64,000 nucleotides of DNA from Exilibacterium tricleocarpae. GTDB lineage: Bacteria; Pseudomonadota; Gammaproteobacteria; Pseudomonadales; Cellvibrionaceae. The notes below the pieces were generated by a model. That model saw nothing but the letters and a program-made list of their open reading frames with translations, did not search any database and had not been told where the DNA came from. The number at the start of each line of letters is the position of its first letter. Position 1 is the first letter of the stretch. This document shows positions 10,066 to 18,587 of the stretch, in pieces. The stretch is taken from positions 388,840-452,839 of the forward strand of contig NZ_ML660088.1 in the NCBI RefSeq assembly GCF_007004655.1. The letters are read 5' to 3'. Both the position numbers and the translations under genes were made by a program.

Positions 10066-10823
10066 CCTGATTCCAGCTCCTTGGGTATGCTTATTTTATA
10101 TTTTGCCACATAGGTTCCATTTGGAACTATGACGCGATCACCTTCACCAAGGCTTATGCCACCTGTCTCGACATACTTCAACCATTTATGACTCGCCTTA
10201 TCTGCCATGTATAAAAACAGTCTTTTGACTTTTACAGACCGGCAGTCTTCGAGAAGTCCCTGTACGACTTTAGGGCGAAGATTAACAAGGCCCTCCAGTA
10301 TTTCATAGATCTCTTCAAGACTGTGAAATTTTGGGGCAAGATAAAGGCATTCAAGTATCGCCCTTTCAGGGCCGGATATTTTCAGGTTAAACGGAGACGA
10401 GGGCGAGGCAAGCCCCATTTTGATGACATCGCCTATGCCCAGCTCTTCAGGCAAGAACCCTGTTTTGACATGCTCTATTCTTGCACCCCAGTCATGCGTA
10501 CTAAACCAGGCAGGAAACTTTACTTTGAGAGGAGTGAACAGAAAAGCTGTCTCCTCACCAAACCTCATATACTGATTTGAACCTTGCTTGGTTAAGGCCG
10601 TTAGCCCCCCGACATGCACCTGCAACCCGGCTTGTTCTTTCAGGGCGTACACTCCCCCTTCCCACTCCACATGATCGCCCGGCCTTTTATAGGCGCCGCG
10701 GCCAAATGGCGCTAGCCACCCTGCTCTCCGGTAGTATTTCTGCAAGTCATAAGAGATGCCCTGCTTCTTCAACCAGGATGCCAAACAGAGCGTTCCTGGC
10801 TTATGCAAGCTCATCAACTTCAT
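10062..10823 (-). CDS. abiEi: AbiEi-like antitoxin / transcriptional regulator
   Basis: The partner of the AbiEii toxin. The protein has an N-terminal winged helix (SLHKPGTLCLASWLKKQGIS then LQKYYRRAGWLAPFGRGAY) and a C-terminal domain ending near KISIPKELE, the architecture of AbiEi, which represses its own operon and neutralises the toxin. I take ATG 10823 (254 residues). A GTG at 10856 would add 11 residues, but it lies right next to a TATTAT -10-like element (10858-10863), which favours the later start. The 4-bp overlap with abiEii marks an operon. Upstream AT-rich DNA (10857-10925) is the likely promoter and autoregulatory operator. Confidence 0.85.
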   Translation of the reverse strand: MKLMSLHKPGTLCLASWLKKQGISYDLQKYYRRAGWLAPFGRGAYKRPGDHVEWEGGVYALKEQAGLQVHVGGLTALTKQGSNQYMRFGEETAFLFTPLKVKFPAWFSTHDWGARIEHVKTGFLPEELGIGDVIKMGLASPSSPFNLKISGPERAILECLYLAPKFHSLEEIYEILEGLVNLRPKVVQGLLEDCRSVKVKRLFLYMADKASHKWLKYVETGGISLGEGDRVIVPNGTYVAKYKISIPKELESG

Positions 10824-10856
10824 TACTTTTGTTCTATTTACGGTAGTTAAGCTCAC

Positions 10857-11084
10857 TATAATAAATTATTTTTAATGAATAAAAACAGTATCTGTGGTTC
10901 ATTTCAGTAAATATATTGTAAAATAGGGAGCATTACTACCTTATAGAGACTATTTATAATGTCCAGAGAGTGAGAAAACCAGTTTTTGAAGTCACTTAGC
11001 TGCGACTTCCGGTGAGCCACTGGCAATTTGCTACCCACACGTTTCGCCAGCGGGTCAGGAGCGCAAGGCTGCGCTCTAACTCTC
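10857..11084. other. AT-rich island edge, promoter region of abiE operon
   Basis: No gene is seen. The first 70 bp are very AT-rich and should carry the leftward abiE promoter. A hairpin AGCGCA-AGGC-TGCGCT lies at 11060-11075, shortly before the dispersed repeat. Composition returns to the GC-rich background around 11.03 kb. Confidence 0.35.
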
Positions 11085-11160
11085 CAGAAACTCTCGACAG
11101 CAAGAATGCTGTCGGGACCACCACCAAAAAGTAGGCGCTCCAAACGAAAGCAGGCACCCA
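11085..11160 (+). repeat. Half of a dispersed intergenic repeat (right flank of defence island)
   Basis: CAGAAACTCTCGACAGCA followed by AGAA and TGCTGTCG forms the family's 8-bp hairpin (11095-11114), then GACCACCACC and AAGTAGGCGCTC. The same order is found at 40771-40830 and 63219-63270. It is inverted relative to the half at 4201-4290, so the AbiE/STAND cassette lies between the two halves. It abuts the stop of the YbaK-like gene. Confidence 0.7.
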
Positions 11161-11187
11161 AAGCAACTATCCTCGCAGCCCGCGACT

Positions 11188-11688
11188 TCAATGCATATGC
11201 TGATAATACTCAACAGTATCCGGCGTACAGCTAATGGTGGCGTGATCGGCATCTTCCATCAGACGCATAAACTCGTCGTGGCCGATATGGATCAAATGAC
11301 GATGATCGCCCCCCTCGAAATACACTTCATCGGCATGACGCAGTGTATTGTCCCAGACCACATGCAGGCCGTAGGCCTGGCCCAGCGGCGGCACGGCGCC
11401 GGCTTCACAGTCGGGAAACAGCTTCGCCAGTTCGTCTTCGGTGGCGAGCCGGTAGTGGCCTTTATAGTCCGTATCGACCCAGTTCATAACCAGGATATGC
11501 GAGGCCGGTAACACACACATCATATAGCGGTCCTGATCCCTGACGACGACGGCCTTGGCCAGTTGCGCCGGAGTTACGTGGGCGGCATGGGCAGTCTGCA
11601 TGGAGGTGGTGGAGCGGGGGTGCTCCAGGACATCGAAAGGTATATCACTTTGACTCAAATAGGATTCTACAGCCGGAGATAAGCTCAT
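11188..11688 (-). CDS. YbaK/ProX-type aminoacyl-tRNA deacylase domain protein
   Basis: A protein of about 166 residues made of one YbaK/EbsC editing domain, the family that hydrolyses mischarged tRNAs such as Cys-tRNA(Pro) or Ala-tRNA(Pro). Supporting segments are HPRSTTSMQTAHAAHVTPAQ, LAKAVVVRD with the conserved lysine, and FPDCEAGAVPPLGQAYGL, which matches the domain's glycine-rich G(A/P)VPP(L/F)G motif. The start ATG 11688 is preferred over ATG 11709, because GAGGAGG lies 8 nt upstream of it and inside the longer reading. The protein stands alone, without a tRNA synthetase, so it acts in trans; its exact substrate is not readable. Confidence 0.87.
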   Translation of the reverse strand: MSLSPAVESYLSQSDIPFDVLEHPRSTTSMQTAHAAHVTPAQLAKAVVVRDQDRYMMCVLPASHILVMNWVDTDYKGHYRLATEDELAKLFPDCEAGAVPPLGQAYGLHVVWDNTLRHADEVYFEGGDHRHLIHIGHDEFMRLMEDADHATISCTPDTVEYYQHMH

Positions 11689-11852
11689 CGGAGGGTCCTC
11701 CTCTGTCATGACAAGGGGGTATAGTTGACCCGATTCCGGCCCTAAAAGCTAAGAAGATATCCGTCTAACCGGCCCGCCTGTTAGGACCGGTGATCGGTGA
11801 CCGCCCGGATATTACCCATATGTCGGATCAACCGGTTGGCGCAACATCCGGG

Positions 11853-13418
11853 TTATGCCAGCACATCTGTCGCCACATGATAATTCGGGTCCTCCCAGAC
11901 ATTGACTTCACAGAGATCGCCAGCGCGCTTCAGCAAGCGGCGACACTCCGGACTCAGATGGCGCAGATGCAGGGTTTTGCCGGCATTCTGGTAGCGCTCG
12001 GCCAGCACATCCAGCGCCTCGATGCCGGAGTGATCGCTGACGCGGGAGCGCTGGAACTCGATCACTACATGCTCGGGATCGCCCTTGGGGTCGAACAGTT
12101 CTTTGAAATTGGCTACCGAGCCAAAAAAGATGGGGCCGCGCAGGGCGTAAACCTTATAGCCATTGGCATCGATATAGGTATCCACATTGATATGTTTGGC
12201 GTGCTGCCAGGCAAACACCAGCGCCGATACAATCACCCCCACCACCACAGCGACGGCCAGGTCGGCAATCACGGTAACGGCGGAAACCAGCACCAGAATA
12301 AACGCGTCAGACCGGGGAATCTTGCGAATAATACGGAAAGATGACCACTCGAAGGTTCCCAGTACCACCATAAACATAATGCCCACCAGTACCGCCAGTG
12401 GAATCATTTCAAGGTACTTGGCGCCAAATAGAATAAATCCCAGCAGCACCAGCGCCGCGGTGATACCGGACAGCCGGCCACGCCCGCCGGAGTTAATATT
12501 GATCATACTCTGCCCGATCATGGCACAGCCGCCCATGCCACCAAAGAAACCGTTGGCGGTGTTGGCAATCCCCTGCCCCAGGCATTCGCGATTGCCCTGA
12601 CCGCGGGTGTCGGTAATCTCGTCGATCACAGTCAGCGTCAGCAGCGATTCGATCAGGCCGATGGCGGCAATAATCAGTGCATAGGGCAAAATAATGCGCA
12701 GCGTCTCCAGGTTGAAAGGCACGTTCGGAATGGCAAAGTGCGGCAGCTCACCTTTCAGCGTAACGCCGGCGGCCTGGTCGGCGGGCACCATATCGCGCAC
12801 GAAATCGATCACCGTGCGGGCCTCCAGGTTCAACCCCAACACCGCCAGCGTGATCACCACGATCGCCACCAGGCCGGCGGGAACCGCGGTGGTGAACTTG
12901 GGCAGAAAATGGATGATCAGCATGGTTGCAGCAATCAGCGCACCCATGGTGTAGAGCATCTCGCCCTGCATCCAGTCCATGGCGCCGGCGCTGTCCCTGA
13001 TCTGAAACTGCCCGAGTTGGGCGAGAAAAATCACAATGGCCAGACCGTTGACAAAACCCAACATCACTGGGTGAGGCACCATGCGGATAAACTTGCCGAG
13101 CTTTAGCACGCCGGCGGCGACCTGCACCAGACCCGCCAGTACCACCGCAGCAAACAGGTACTGCACGCCGTGCTCAGCCACCAGTGACACCATCACCACC
13201 GCGGTGGCGCCGGTCGCGCCTGAGATCATCCCCGGGCGGCCGCCGAATATAGACGCCAGCAGGCCCATCATAAAGGCCGCATACAGCCCCACCATGGGCT
13301 CCACCCCGGCGACAAAGGCGAAGGCGACCGCCTCGGGTACCAGGGCCAGGGCCACGGTAACACCGGAGAGCAGATCATTTTTCAGATTGGCTTGATTGGG
13401 GTTGATCAGATTAAACAT
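11853..13418 (-). CDS. SulP (SLC26) family anion transporter with STAS domain
   Basis: A 521-residue inner-membrane transporter, probably for sulfate, bicarbonate or another anion. Ten or more hydrophobic segments fill residues 10-400, with the family motifs [17 protein letters not shown] near the start, [11 protein letters not shown], and [19 protein letters not shown] in the centre. A cytosolic STAS domain follows (about 405-500: [20 protein letters not shown]). Length is slightly short of the 550-600 typical for SulP. A cyclic-nucleotide-binding protein is encoded 172 bp upstream on the same strand and may share regulation, but no direct link is visible. Substrate is inferred only at family level. 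Confidence 0.88.
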   Translation of the reverse strand: MFNLINPNQANLKNDLLSGVTVALALVPEAVAFAFVAGVEPMVGLYAAFMMGLLASIFGGRPGMISGATGATAVVMVSLVAEHGVQYLFAAVVLAGLVQVAAGVLKLGKFIRMVPHPVMLGFVNGLAIVIFLAQLGQFQIRDSAGAMDWMQGEMLYTMGALIAATMLIIHFLPKFTTAVPAGLVAIVVITLAVLGLNLEARTVIDFVRDMVPADQAAGVTLKGELPHFAIPNVPFNLETLRIILPYALIIAAIGLIESLLTLTVIDEITDTRGQGNRECLGQGIANTANGFFGGMGGCAMIGQSMININSGGRGRLSGITAALVLLGFILFGAKYLEMIPLAVLVGIMFMVVLGTFEWSSFRIIRKIPRSDAFILVLVSAVTVIADLAVAVVVGVIVSALVFAWQHAKHINVDTYIDANGYKVYALRGPIFFGSVANFKELFDPKGDPEHVVIEFQRSRVSDHSGIEALDVLAERYQNAGKTLHLRHLSPECRRLLKRAGDLCEVNVWEDPNYHVATDVLA

Positions 13419-13590
13419 CGACGACTCGCACCTGACTCTCGTACCTAACTATCGTCCCTGACCACAGGAACTAACAGAAACTACAGGACTGCACTGCCGC
13501 AACCGTGTCCGGGGGCACGGCGGTGGGCGCAAAAGGCCGGCGATACTAACAGATTGGCGCGGCAGAAGCGAATGCCGCCGCGCGCAGGGA

Positions 13591-14109
13591 TCAAGAGGCG
13601 GCGCTACTGAGGTGGCAGGGTTGGCTGCGGGCATACTCCACCAGCAGTGCATCGGCTCGATGCAGACGCCGGCTGGCTTCGCGGGCGATATTGAGGGTCA
13701 GCAGTCCAAACAGCTCCTTGTCGGCGGCGAAAATCGACATCAGCGCTTCGCGCGACATTGCCGCCAGTTCGGTATCCTCCACAGCAATGGTTGAAGCGCA
13801 GTGGGCCTGAATACCGATAACGGAGGTTTCGCCAAAGGAGGCACCGGGTGCAAACTCGGTTTCTGACAGCGGATGCTGCTGCAGATCGAAGGCAAGGCGC
13901 ACCTTACCGCTGACAACAATGTAGATGTAAGACGGCCGATCACCCTGTTTGAAGATGGTCTCTCCGGCCCGGTAACGCACGCTTTTCAACAACGGAAAGA
14001 CGCTGTGCAACTGCAGGTCGGACAGGCCGCCGAACAGGGAAATCCGGTCCATGATCGGCCGTATTTTCTCGACATTCAACAATGGCTCGTGGGGAATACG
14101 TTCGGCCAT
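13591..14109 (-). CDS. Cyclic nucleotide-binding domain protein
   Basis: A 172-residue protein consisting of one cNMP-binding beta-barrel: LFGGLSDLQLHSVFPLLKSV, YRAGETIFKQGD, IYIVVSGKVRL, and the phosphate-binding cassette-like PGASFGETSVIG with the conserved GE, then a C-helix. No helix-turn-helix follows, unlike CRP/FNR, so this is more likely a signal-sensing or scaffolding protein than a DNA-binding regulator. It lies between the SulP transporter and the secreted His-rich protein on the same strand. The cassette lacks the usual R-(T/S)A pair in full (it reads AHCAS), so nucleotide binding is uncertain. Confidence 0.75.
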   Translation of the reverse strand: MAERIPHEPLLNVEKIRPIMDRISLFGGLSDLQLHSVFPLLKSVRYRAGETIFKQGDRPSYIYIVVSGKVRLAFDLQQHPLSETEFAPGASFGETSVIGIQAHCASTIAVEDTELAAMSREALMSIFAADKELFGLLTLNIAREASRRLHRADALLVEYARSQPCHLSSAAS

Positions 14110-14347
14110 AGCGTTCTACCTCTGGTAAAGCCGACGGATCACAGCCACCGGTGGGCGACTGTTCCGAGTGCTGTGTTGCCTCCACTGCCAGCCGCGGGCC
14201 GCACAGCGGGGTTCATTTTCATTGCCGTTAAAGTCTTCGACAAATACCGGCCGGCGAGTTCCCTTGATCACCGACCGTATCGCACTACACGACCTTCACT
14301 TAAATCATAGCCGCTAACTCGGGAACCGGCCATTAAACACACGGGTA
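14110..14347. other. Intergenic region, nothing recognised
   Basis: About 240 bp without a supported gene, binding site or terminator. It precedes the cNMP-binding gene and presumably holds its promoter. Confidence 0.3.
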
Positions 14348-14716
14348 TTAATGCCAATGACGGTGCACCCGGCGACAATTTTTATAGGGCCAACAGCGGT
14401 GATCGCGATAGAAGCGTTTATCGCGGTAGTACCGCGGCTTGTGGTGATAAGGTTTGGAGTAATAGCGCCAGTATTTATCGCGGTAGCGCCGGTGTTTGGC
14501 ACGGTGGCGATCGTAATGGCGGTCGTAGCGTCTATCGCGGTGTTTGTCATAGTGCCGCTTCCAGCGCTTGCGCTCCCAGTGGTAGTCGCCGTAGTGCCAG
14601 TCGTGACAATAACGCTTGCCTTTTTTATGGCGCCGGTCGTCGTCATCAGCGAACGCACTTGCCGCCGGCAAGAGAGCAGCGAGTAACAGGCTCGAGATTA
14701 TCAACAGTCGTTTCAT
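14348..14716 (-). CDS. Small secreted His/Arg/Tyr-rich protein
   Basis: A 122-residue protein that I do not recognise by family. A clear signal peptide (MKRLLIISSLLLAALLPAAS, cleavage near AFA-DD) is followed by a mature part of about 98 residues that is almost entirely His, Arg, Lys, Tyr, Trp and Asp, in quasi-repeats such as YDKHRDRRYDRHYDRHRAKH. Two or three Cys are present (YCHDW, HRCWPYKNCRR). Such composition suggests a very basic periplasmic protein that binds metal ions, heme, or polyanions such as LPS or nucleic acid. It is encoded downstream of the cbb3 assembly cluster on the same strand, about 250 bp after the DsbD_2-like gene, but a functional link is only a guess. Confidence 0.7.
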   Translation of the reverse strand: MKRLLIISSLLLAALLPAASAFADDDDRRHKKGKRYCHDWHYGDYHWERKRWKRHYDKHRDRRYDRHYDRHRAKHRRYRDKYWRYYSKPYHHKPRYYRDKRFYRDHRCWPYKNCRRVHRHWH

Positions 14717-14971
14717 AGCAGCACTCCTGGTTATCGCAAAACCGCCGCAGCGGCCGCATTCATAGGATGTAGCTGCAAGGGTAGACAGCTGTCACTGAAT
14801 GCAAACTGAATGCGAGAGAGCTGCCAATACCGGCAGTCGATGCTCAGAGCGTCGGGATGTTTCCTGACAGTTTTTTATCTGACGGGCATGGCGGGACGCG
14901 GGATATAATGGCGCTTTCAAGATATTTAGCACCTTCACTGTCCCGGTGGCCCGACGGTCATACAACAGTTG

Positions 14972-15688
14972 TTAGTGATGGTGCTGATGAGAAGCGTCGC
15001 CAGCGGCAGCGGCAGTGTGTCCCATATGGGCCAGGGGCGCCCACAGCGTCCAGACGCCAAAACCGATAATCGCGAGTGCGAATAACTGCCGCACCCGATG
15101 CCGCTGCAACAGCGCCTGTAAACGCTCGGCCAACACACCACTGGCAAACACCGCCGGCAGGGTGCCGAGTCCGAAGGCGAGCATGATAATGCCGGCATCG
15201 ATAGGATTGGCACTGACCGCCGCATAGGCCAGGGCGCTGTACACCAGCCCGCAGGGCAACCAACCCCACAGGGCGCCCAGCGCCAGGGCCTGCAACGGCG
15301 ATTGCACCGGGGTAAACCGCTTGCCCAGCGGCTGGATGTGACGCCAGAGCGCCGCCCCCATCCGTTCGAGGTAGGTCAGGCCGCGCCACCAGTTGGCCAG
15401 ATACAATCCCATGGCAATCAACAGCAGACCCGCCACTATGCGCAGCACACCGCCGCCGTGGCCGCCGGCCGCCAGACCGCCCAGGACACCCAGCGCCACC
15501 CCCATCAAACCATAGCTGCCGATGCGACCCAGGTTGTAGCACAGCACCAGCCACAGGCGCCGGGCCGTCGCCTGGCTCGGCAGCGAAAATGTCAGGGCGG
15601 CCATGATGCCCCCGCACATTCCGATGCAATGGGCCCCGCCCAGTAACCCCAATACGAAAGCGGCGGCGTAACTCCCCAATTCCGGCAT
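14972..15688 (-). CDS. DsbD_2/TauE-SafE-type membrane protein of the cbb3 assembly cluster
   Basis: A 238-residue membrane protein with six or so helices. The start AFVLGLLGGAHCIGMCGGIM carries the paired Cys (CIGMC) typical of the short DsbD/CcdA-like family that is usually annotated as sulfite exporter TauE/SafE family protein and found after ccoS. Its second half has GALWGWLPCGLVYSALA with another Cys-Pro motif. Proteins of this type are thought to move reducing equivalents or copper for maturation of cbb3 oxidase. A His-rich C-terminal tail (HMGHTAAAAGDASHQHHH) could bind copper. It follows ccoS by about 195 bp on the same strand. Confidence 0.8.
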   Translation of the reverse strand: MPELGSYAAAFVLGLLGGAHCIGMCGGIMAALTFSLPSQATARRLWLVLCYNLGRIGSYGLMGVALGVLGGLAAGGHGGGVLRIVAGLLLIAMGLYLANWWRGLTYLERMGAALWRHIQPLGKRFTPVQSPLQALALGALWGWLPCGLVYSALAYAAVSANPIDAGIIMLAFGLGTLPAVFASGVLAERLQALLQRHRVRQLFALAIIGFGVWTLWAPLAHMGHTAAAAGDASHQHHH

Positions 15689-15811
15689 TATCTAACCTTT
15701 GCAGTTCCCAGTTTTCCGTGTGTCATCCCGTTCAGGCGGGACTGTCAGTCGCACTGTTCACAGTGCGCAGCACGGCAAATATCGAAAAAAGTGAATGTCC
15801 GTCCCTGTGGC

Positions 15812-15843
15812 AGTGCTGGACGGTGGCGGTGCTGGACGGTGAC
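15812..15843. repeat. 16-bp tandem duplication
   Basis: AGTGCTGGACGGTGGC (15812-15827) is followed directly by GGTGCTGGACGGTGAC (15828-15843), two mismatches. It lies in the spacer after ccoS. It is one of seven short tandem duplications in intergenic DNA of this window. Confidence 0.75.
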
Positions 15844-15882
15844 GGCGTTAATGCTCAATGACGCCGCCAATCCAATAGAATC

Positions 15883-16095
15883 TCAACTGTCGCTTTCCCG
15901 GCGTTGCGCGTCCTGCTCCGCCTCCCCCTCACTGTCCCGGCGCGGCTGTCGCGGTTTGATATCGTCGAACAAGATTCGGTGCGCCTCGGTATCCAGATCG
16001 TCATACTGCCCGCTTTTCACCGCCCAAAACAAAACCTTGATCGCGATAGCGACAAAGACCAGTGCGATGGGAATCAGTAAATACAGACTTTCCAC
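15883..16095 (-). CDS. ccoS: CcoS, cbb3 oxidase assembly protein
   Basis: A small single-pass membrane protein that is needed to insert heme and copper cofactors into cbb3 oxidase. The sequence ESLYLLIPIALVFVAIAIKV followed by FWAVKSGQYDDLD is the CcoS signature, including the conserved SGQ(Y/F)DDL turn; the tail is acidic and variable. I place the start at GTG 16095 (71 residues), the family's usual MESLYLLIP start, preceded by GGGGGAGAGG. A TTG at 16113 just after the ccoI stop is an alternative that would add six residues. It is the last of the assembly genes ccoGHIS. Confidence 0.9.
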   Translation of the reverse strand: MESLYLLIPIALVFVAIAIKVLFWAVKSGQYDDLDTEAHRILFDDIKPRQPRRDSEGEAEQDAQRRESDS

Positions 16096-16113
16096 CGCCC
16101 TCTCCCCCGCCAA

Positions 16114-18585
16114 CTAGCGCCGGCCGAGACGCAGCGCATTCAACACCACCACCAGCGAACTGGCGGACATACCCAGCGCCGCCGCGTAGGGCGGCACCCA
16201 CCCCATGGCGGCCAGCGGCAGCGCCAGGCCGTTATAACCTGCCGCCCATCCCAGGTTCTGGCGGATTGTCCGCCGCGCCCGGCGCGCAAACACCAGCGCT
16301 GCGGGCAACTGTTCCAACTGGCCGTTCAACAGAATACTGTCGGCGCGGGTCTGTGCCAAATCCGAGGCCGAGCCCATGGCCACGGAGACATCGGCGCCGC
16401 TCAATACCGGAATGTCGTTGATGCCGTCGCCGACCATCATCACCACATCGCCGTAGCGCTGGCGCGCCTGGATATAGTCGAGCTTGTCCTGGGGTGTCGC
16501 CCCGCCGCGATAATTAGCGATGCCGACCGCGGCGGCGACCTCCGCCGTAGCGCTGGAGCTGTCGCCACTGAGCAGCACCACCTCGAGTTGCAGTTCTTCC
16601 CGCAGTGCCGCCACGGCAGCCGCGGCCCGCTCGCGCACCTGGTCACGCAGTGAAAACCAGGCCAGCAGTTGTACGCGTCCGCTGGTTGCATCCGTCACCG
16701 ACAGCGCCAGCCACTGGCCGGCACCGGCCGGTGGCGGTGCCCCGGCGGCGGCGAAGTCGGCGGTGCCCAGGCGGTAGTCGCGCCCGTCAATGCGACCGCT
16801 CACACCACTGCCGGTGACTGTCTCAATCCCCTCCGCAAACACCGTGCCACTGTAGTCGGCAAACGCCCGCGCCAGGGGATGGTTGGAGCCCGTCTCCAAC
16901 GCCGCCGCCACTGCCAGGCACCGTTGCCGCGACAGCTCTCCGGTAACGACCACATCTTCCACCCGCGGCTCGCCCTGGGTCAGGGTGCCGGTTTTATCGA
17001 AGACCACGCAGGTGACCTTCTCCAACCCTTCCACCACATGGGCCCGGGTCACCAGCAGCCCGCGCCGGCGCAGCGTATCGATCGCGGTCGTCAGCGCCGT
17101 GGGCGTGGCCAGCGACAGCGCGCAGGGGCAGGTTACCACCAGCACTGAGAGACAAATCCAAAAAGCCTGCTCCGGCGCCTGGTGATACCAGAACCACCCC
17201 ACCAGGCCGGTAACGATCAACACCACGCCGACAAAATACCCGGCGACGCGATCGGCCAGCGCCACCTGTGAGGGTTTCTCCTGTTGCGCCTGCTCCACCA
17301 GCTGTTCGATTGCCGACAACTGCGTGTGTTGACCCAGCGCCTTGACCTCCACCAACAGACTGCCGTCGGTGTTGAGGGTGCCGGCCGACACCCGGTCGCC
17401 CGGCTGTTTCAACACCGGCTCGGCCTCGCCGGTCAACATCGCCTCGACGGCGCCGCTGCGCCCTTCCAGCACCTCGCCGTCGCAGGCAAACGTCTCGCCG
17501 GCACGCACCCGGATGCAGTCGCCAACCTGCAATTGTTTTACGGCCACATCGGCGATCTCCTCGCCGGCCTCGCTGCGCCGCACGCGCCTGACACTGAGCG
17601 GCAACAGGTGCGCCAGGCGACCGCTGGCCGCGGCATTGCGATGGCGCGCCCGCATCTCCAGGTAGCGCCCGAGCAACAGGAAAAATGTGAACATGGAAAC
17701 AGAGTCGAAATAAACCTCGCCACCGCCGAACAACGTCGCCCAACAACTGGCGGCGTAGGCGCCGCCTATCGCCATGGCGACCGGCACATCCATGGACAGA
17801 TGGCGGGCGCGCAGCACCCGCAGCGCACCGCTGAAAAAGGGCCGGGCACTGTAGAACACCACCGGTGTGGCAATCAACATACTGACCCAGCGCAGCAAGT
17901 GTTCCCAGGTTTCGCCGATACCCTGCAGGCCGCCGGCATAGAGGCCGATAGCGACCATCCCCACCTGCATCATGCCGATGCCCGCCACACCCAGGCGCAA
18001 CAGGGCCTGGCGACTCTCCCGGCGCTGCAGGTCCTGCAGGCGATCGTCGGTGGCGGGCATGGGCCGGTAGCCGATCGCGGCCAGCGCCGCCATCAGGTCA
18101 CTCAAGCGCCCCGCCTCGGGCTGCCAGTCGACAACACAGCGATGGGTATGGGCATTGACTTTTACCCCGGTCACGGCCCCATAGCCATCGAGATAATGCT
18201 CGATCAGCCACACACAGGCCGCACAGGTAATACCCTCGATCAGCAACTGCGCCCGGCGGGTGCCGTCGTCCAGTTGTTGCACGAACGACTGCTGTAACTC
18301 GGGCGTGTCGTATATCCGGTAGTCCTCGGCGTCGACCTCGGCCTCGGCGCGACTGTTGAGTTCCGTGCGAAACTGGTAAAAGTTACCCAGGCCGCCGGCA
18401 ATAATAGCGCCGGCTACCGCACGGCAGGCGGGACAGCAAAACGGCTGCCGGTCGCCGTCGATCTCTAACTGAAAGTCACAGCCCGCCGGTACCGGCAACC
18501 CGCAGTGGTAGCAACCCTGGGCGGCCTGTCCGGCGGTAACGCTGGTCAGATCATCGGAAAGATTTTTCTTCAGCGCAACGGTCAT
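16114..18585 (-). CDS. ccoI: CcoI (FixI), copper-exporting P-type ATPase for cbb3 assembly
   Basis: An 823-residue P1B-type ATPase that supplies copper for cbb3 oxidase assembly. In order: an N-terminal Cys-rich metal-binding segment (CYHCGLPVPAGC, FCCPACRAV), a heavy-metal-associated domain with GITCAACVWLIEHYL, paired helices, the A-domain TGEAEP, the transport motif TCPCALSLATPTAL, the phosphorylation loop DKTGTLTQG, and the hinge MVGDGINDIPVL. All catalytic motifs are intact. The HMA motif CAAC plus the extra N-terminal Cys domain distinguishes CcoI from the detoxifying CopA. Start and stop are 2-3 bp from ccoH and ccoS, so it is in one operon with them. Confidence 0.95.
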   Translation of the reverse strand: MTVALKKNLSDDLTSVTAGQAAQGCYHCGLPVPAGCDFQLEIDGDRQPFCCPACRAVAGAIIAGGLGNFYQFRTELNSRAEAEVDAEDYRIYDTPELQQSFVQQLDDGTRRAQLLIEGITCAACVWLIEHYLDGYGAVTGVKVNAHTHRCVVDWQPEAGRLSDLMAALAAIGYRPMPATDDRLQDLQRRESRQALLRLGVAGIGMMQVGMVAIGLYAGGLQGIGETWEHLLRWVSMLIATPVVFYSARPFFSGALRVLRARHLSMDVPVAMAIGGAYAASCWATLFGGGEVYFDSVSMFTFFLLLGRYLEMRARHRNAAASGRLAHLLPLSVRRVRRSEAGEEIADVAVKQLQVGDCIRVRAGETFACDGEVLEGRSGAVEAMLTGEAEPVLKQPGDRVSAGTLNTDGSLLVEVKALGQHTQLSAIEQLVEQAQQEKPSQVALADRVAGYFVGVVLIVTGLVGWFWYHQAPEQAFWICLSVLVVTCPCALSLATPTALTTAIDTLRRRGLLVTRAHVVEGLEKVTCVVFDKTGTLTQGEPRVEDVVVTGELSRQRCLAVAAALETGSNHPLARAFADYSGTVFAEGIETVTGSGVSGRIDGRDYRLGTADFAAAGAPPPAGAGQWLALSVTDATSGRVQLLAWFSLRDQVRERAAAAVAALREELQLEVVLLSGDSSSATAEVAAAVGIANYRGGATPQDKLDYIQARQRYGDVVMMVGDGINDIPVLSGADVSVAMGSASDLAQTRADSILLNGQLEQLPAALVFARRARRTIRQNLGWAAGYNGLALPLAAMGWVPPYAAALGMSASSLVVVLNALRLGRR

Positions 18586-18587
18586 GT

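Noticed and set aside
17284-18297. Long plus-strand open frame opposite ccoI (337 codons)
   Set aside because: Antisense to intact ccoI, with low-complexity His/Gln/Arg-rich translation typical of a shadow frame; similar frames opposite ccoG, ccoN, nrdA, the aminotransferase and lysR were dropped for the same reason.
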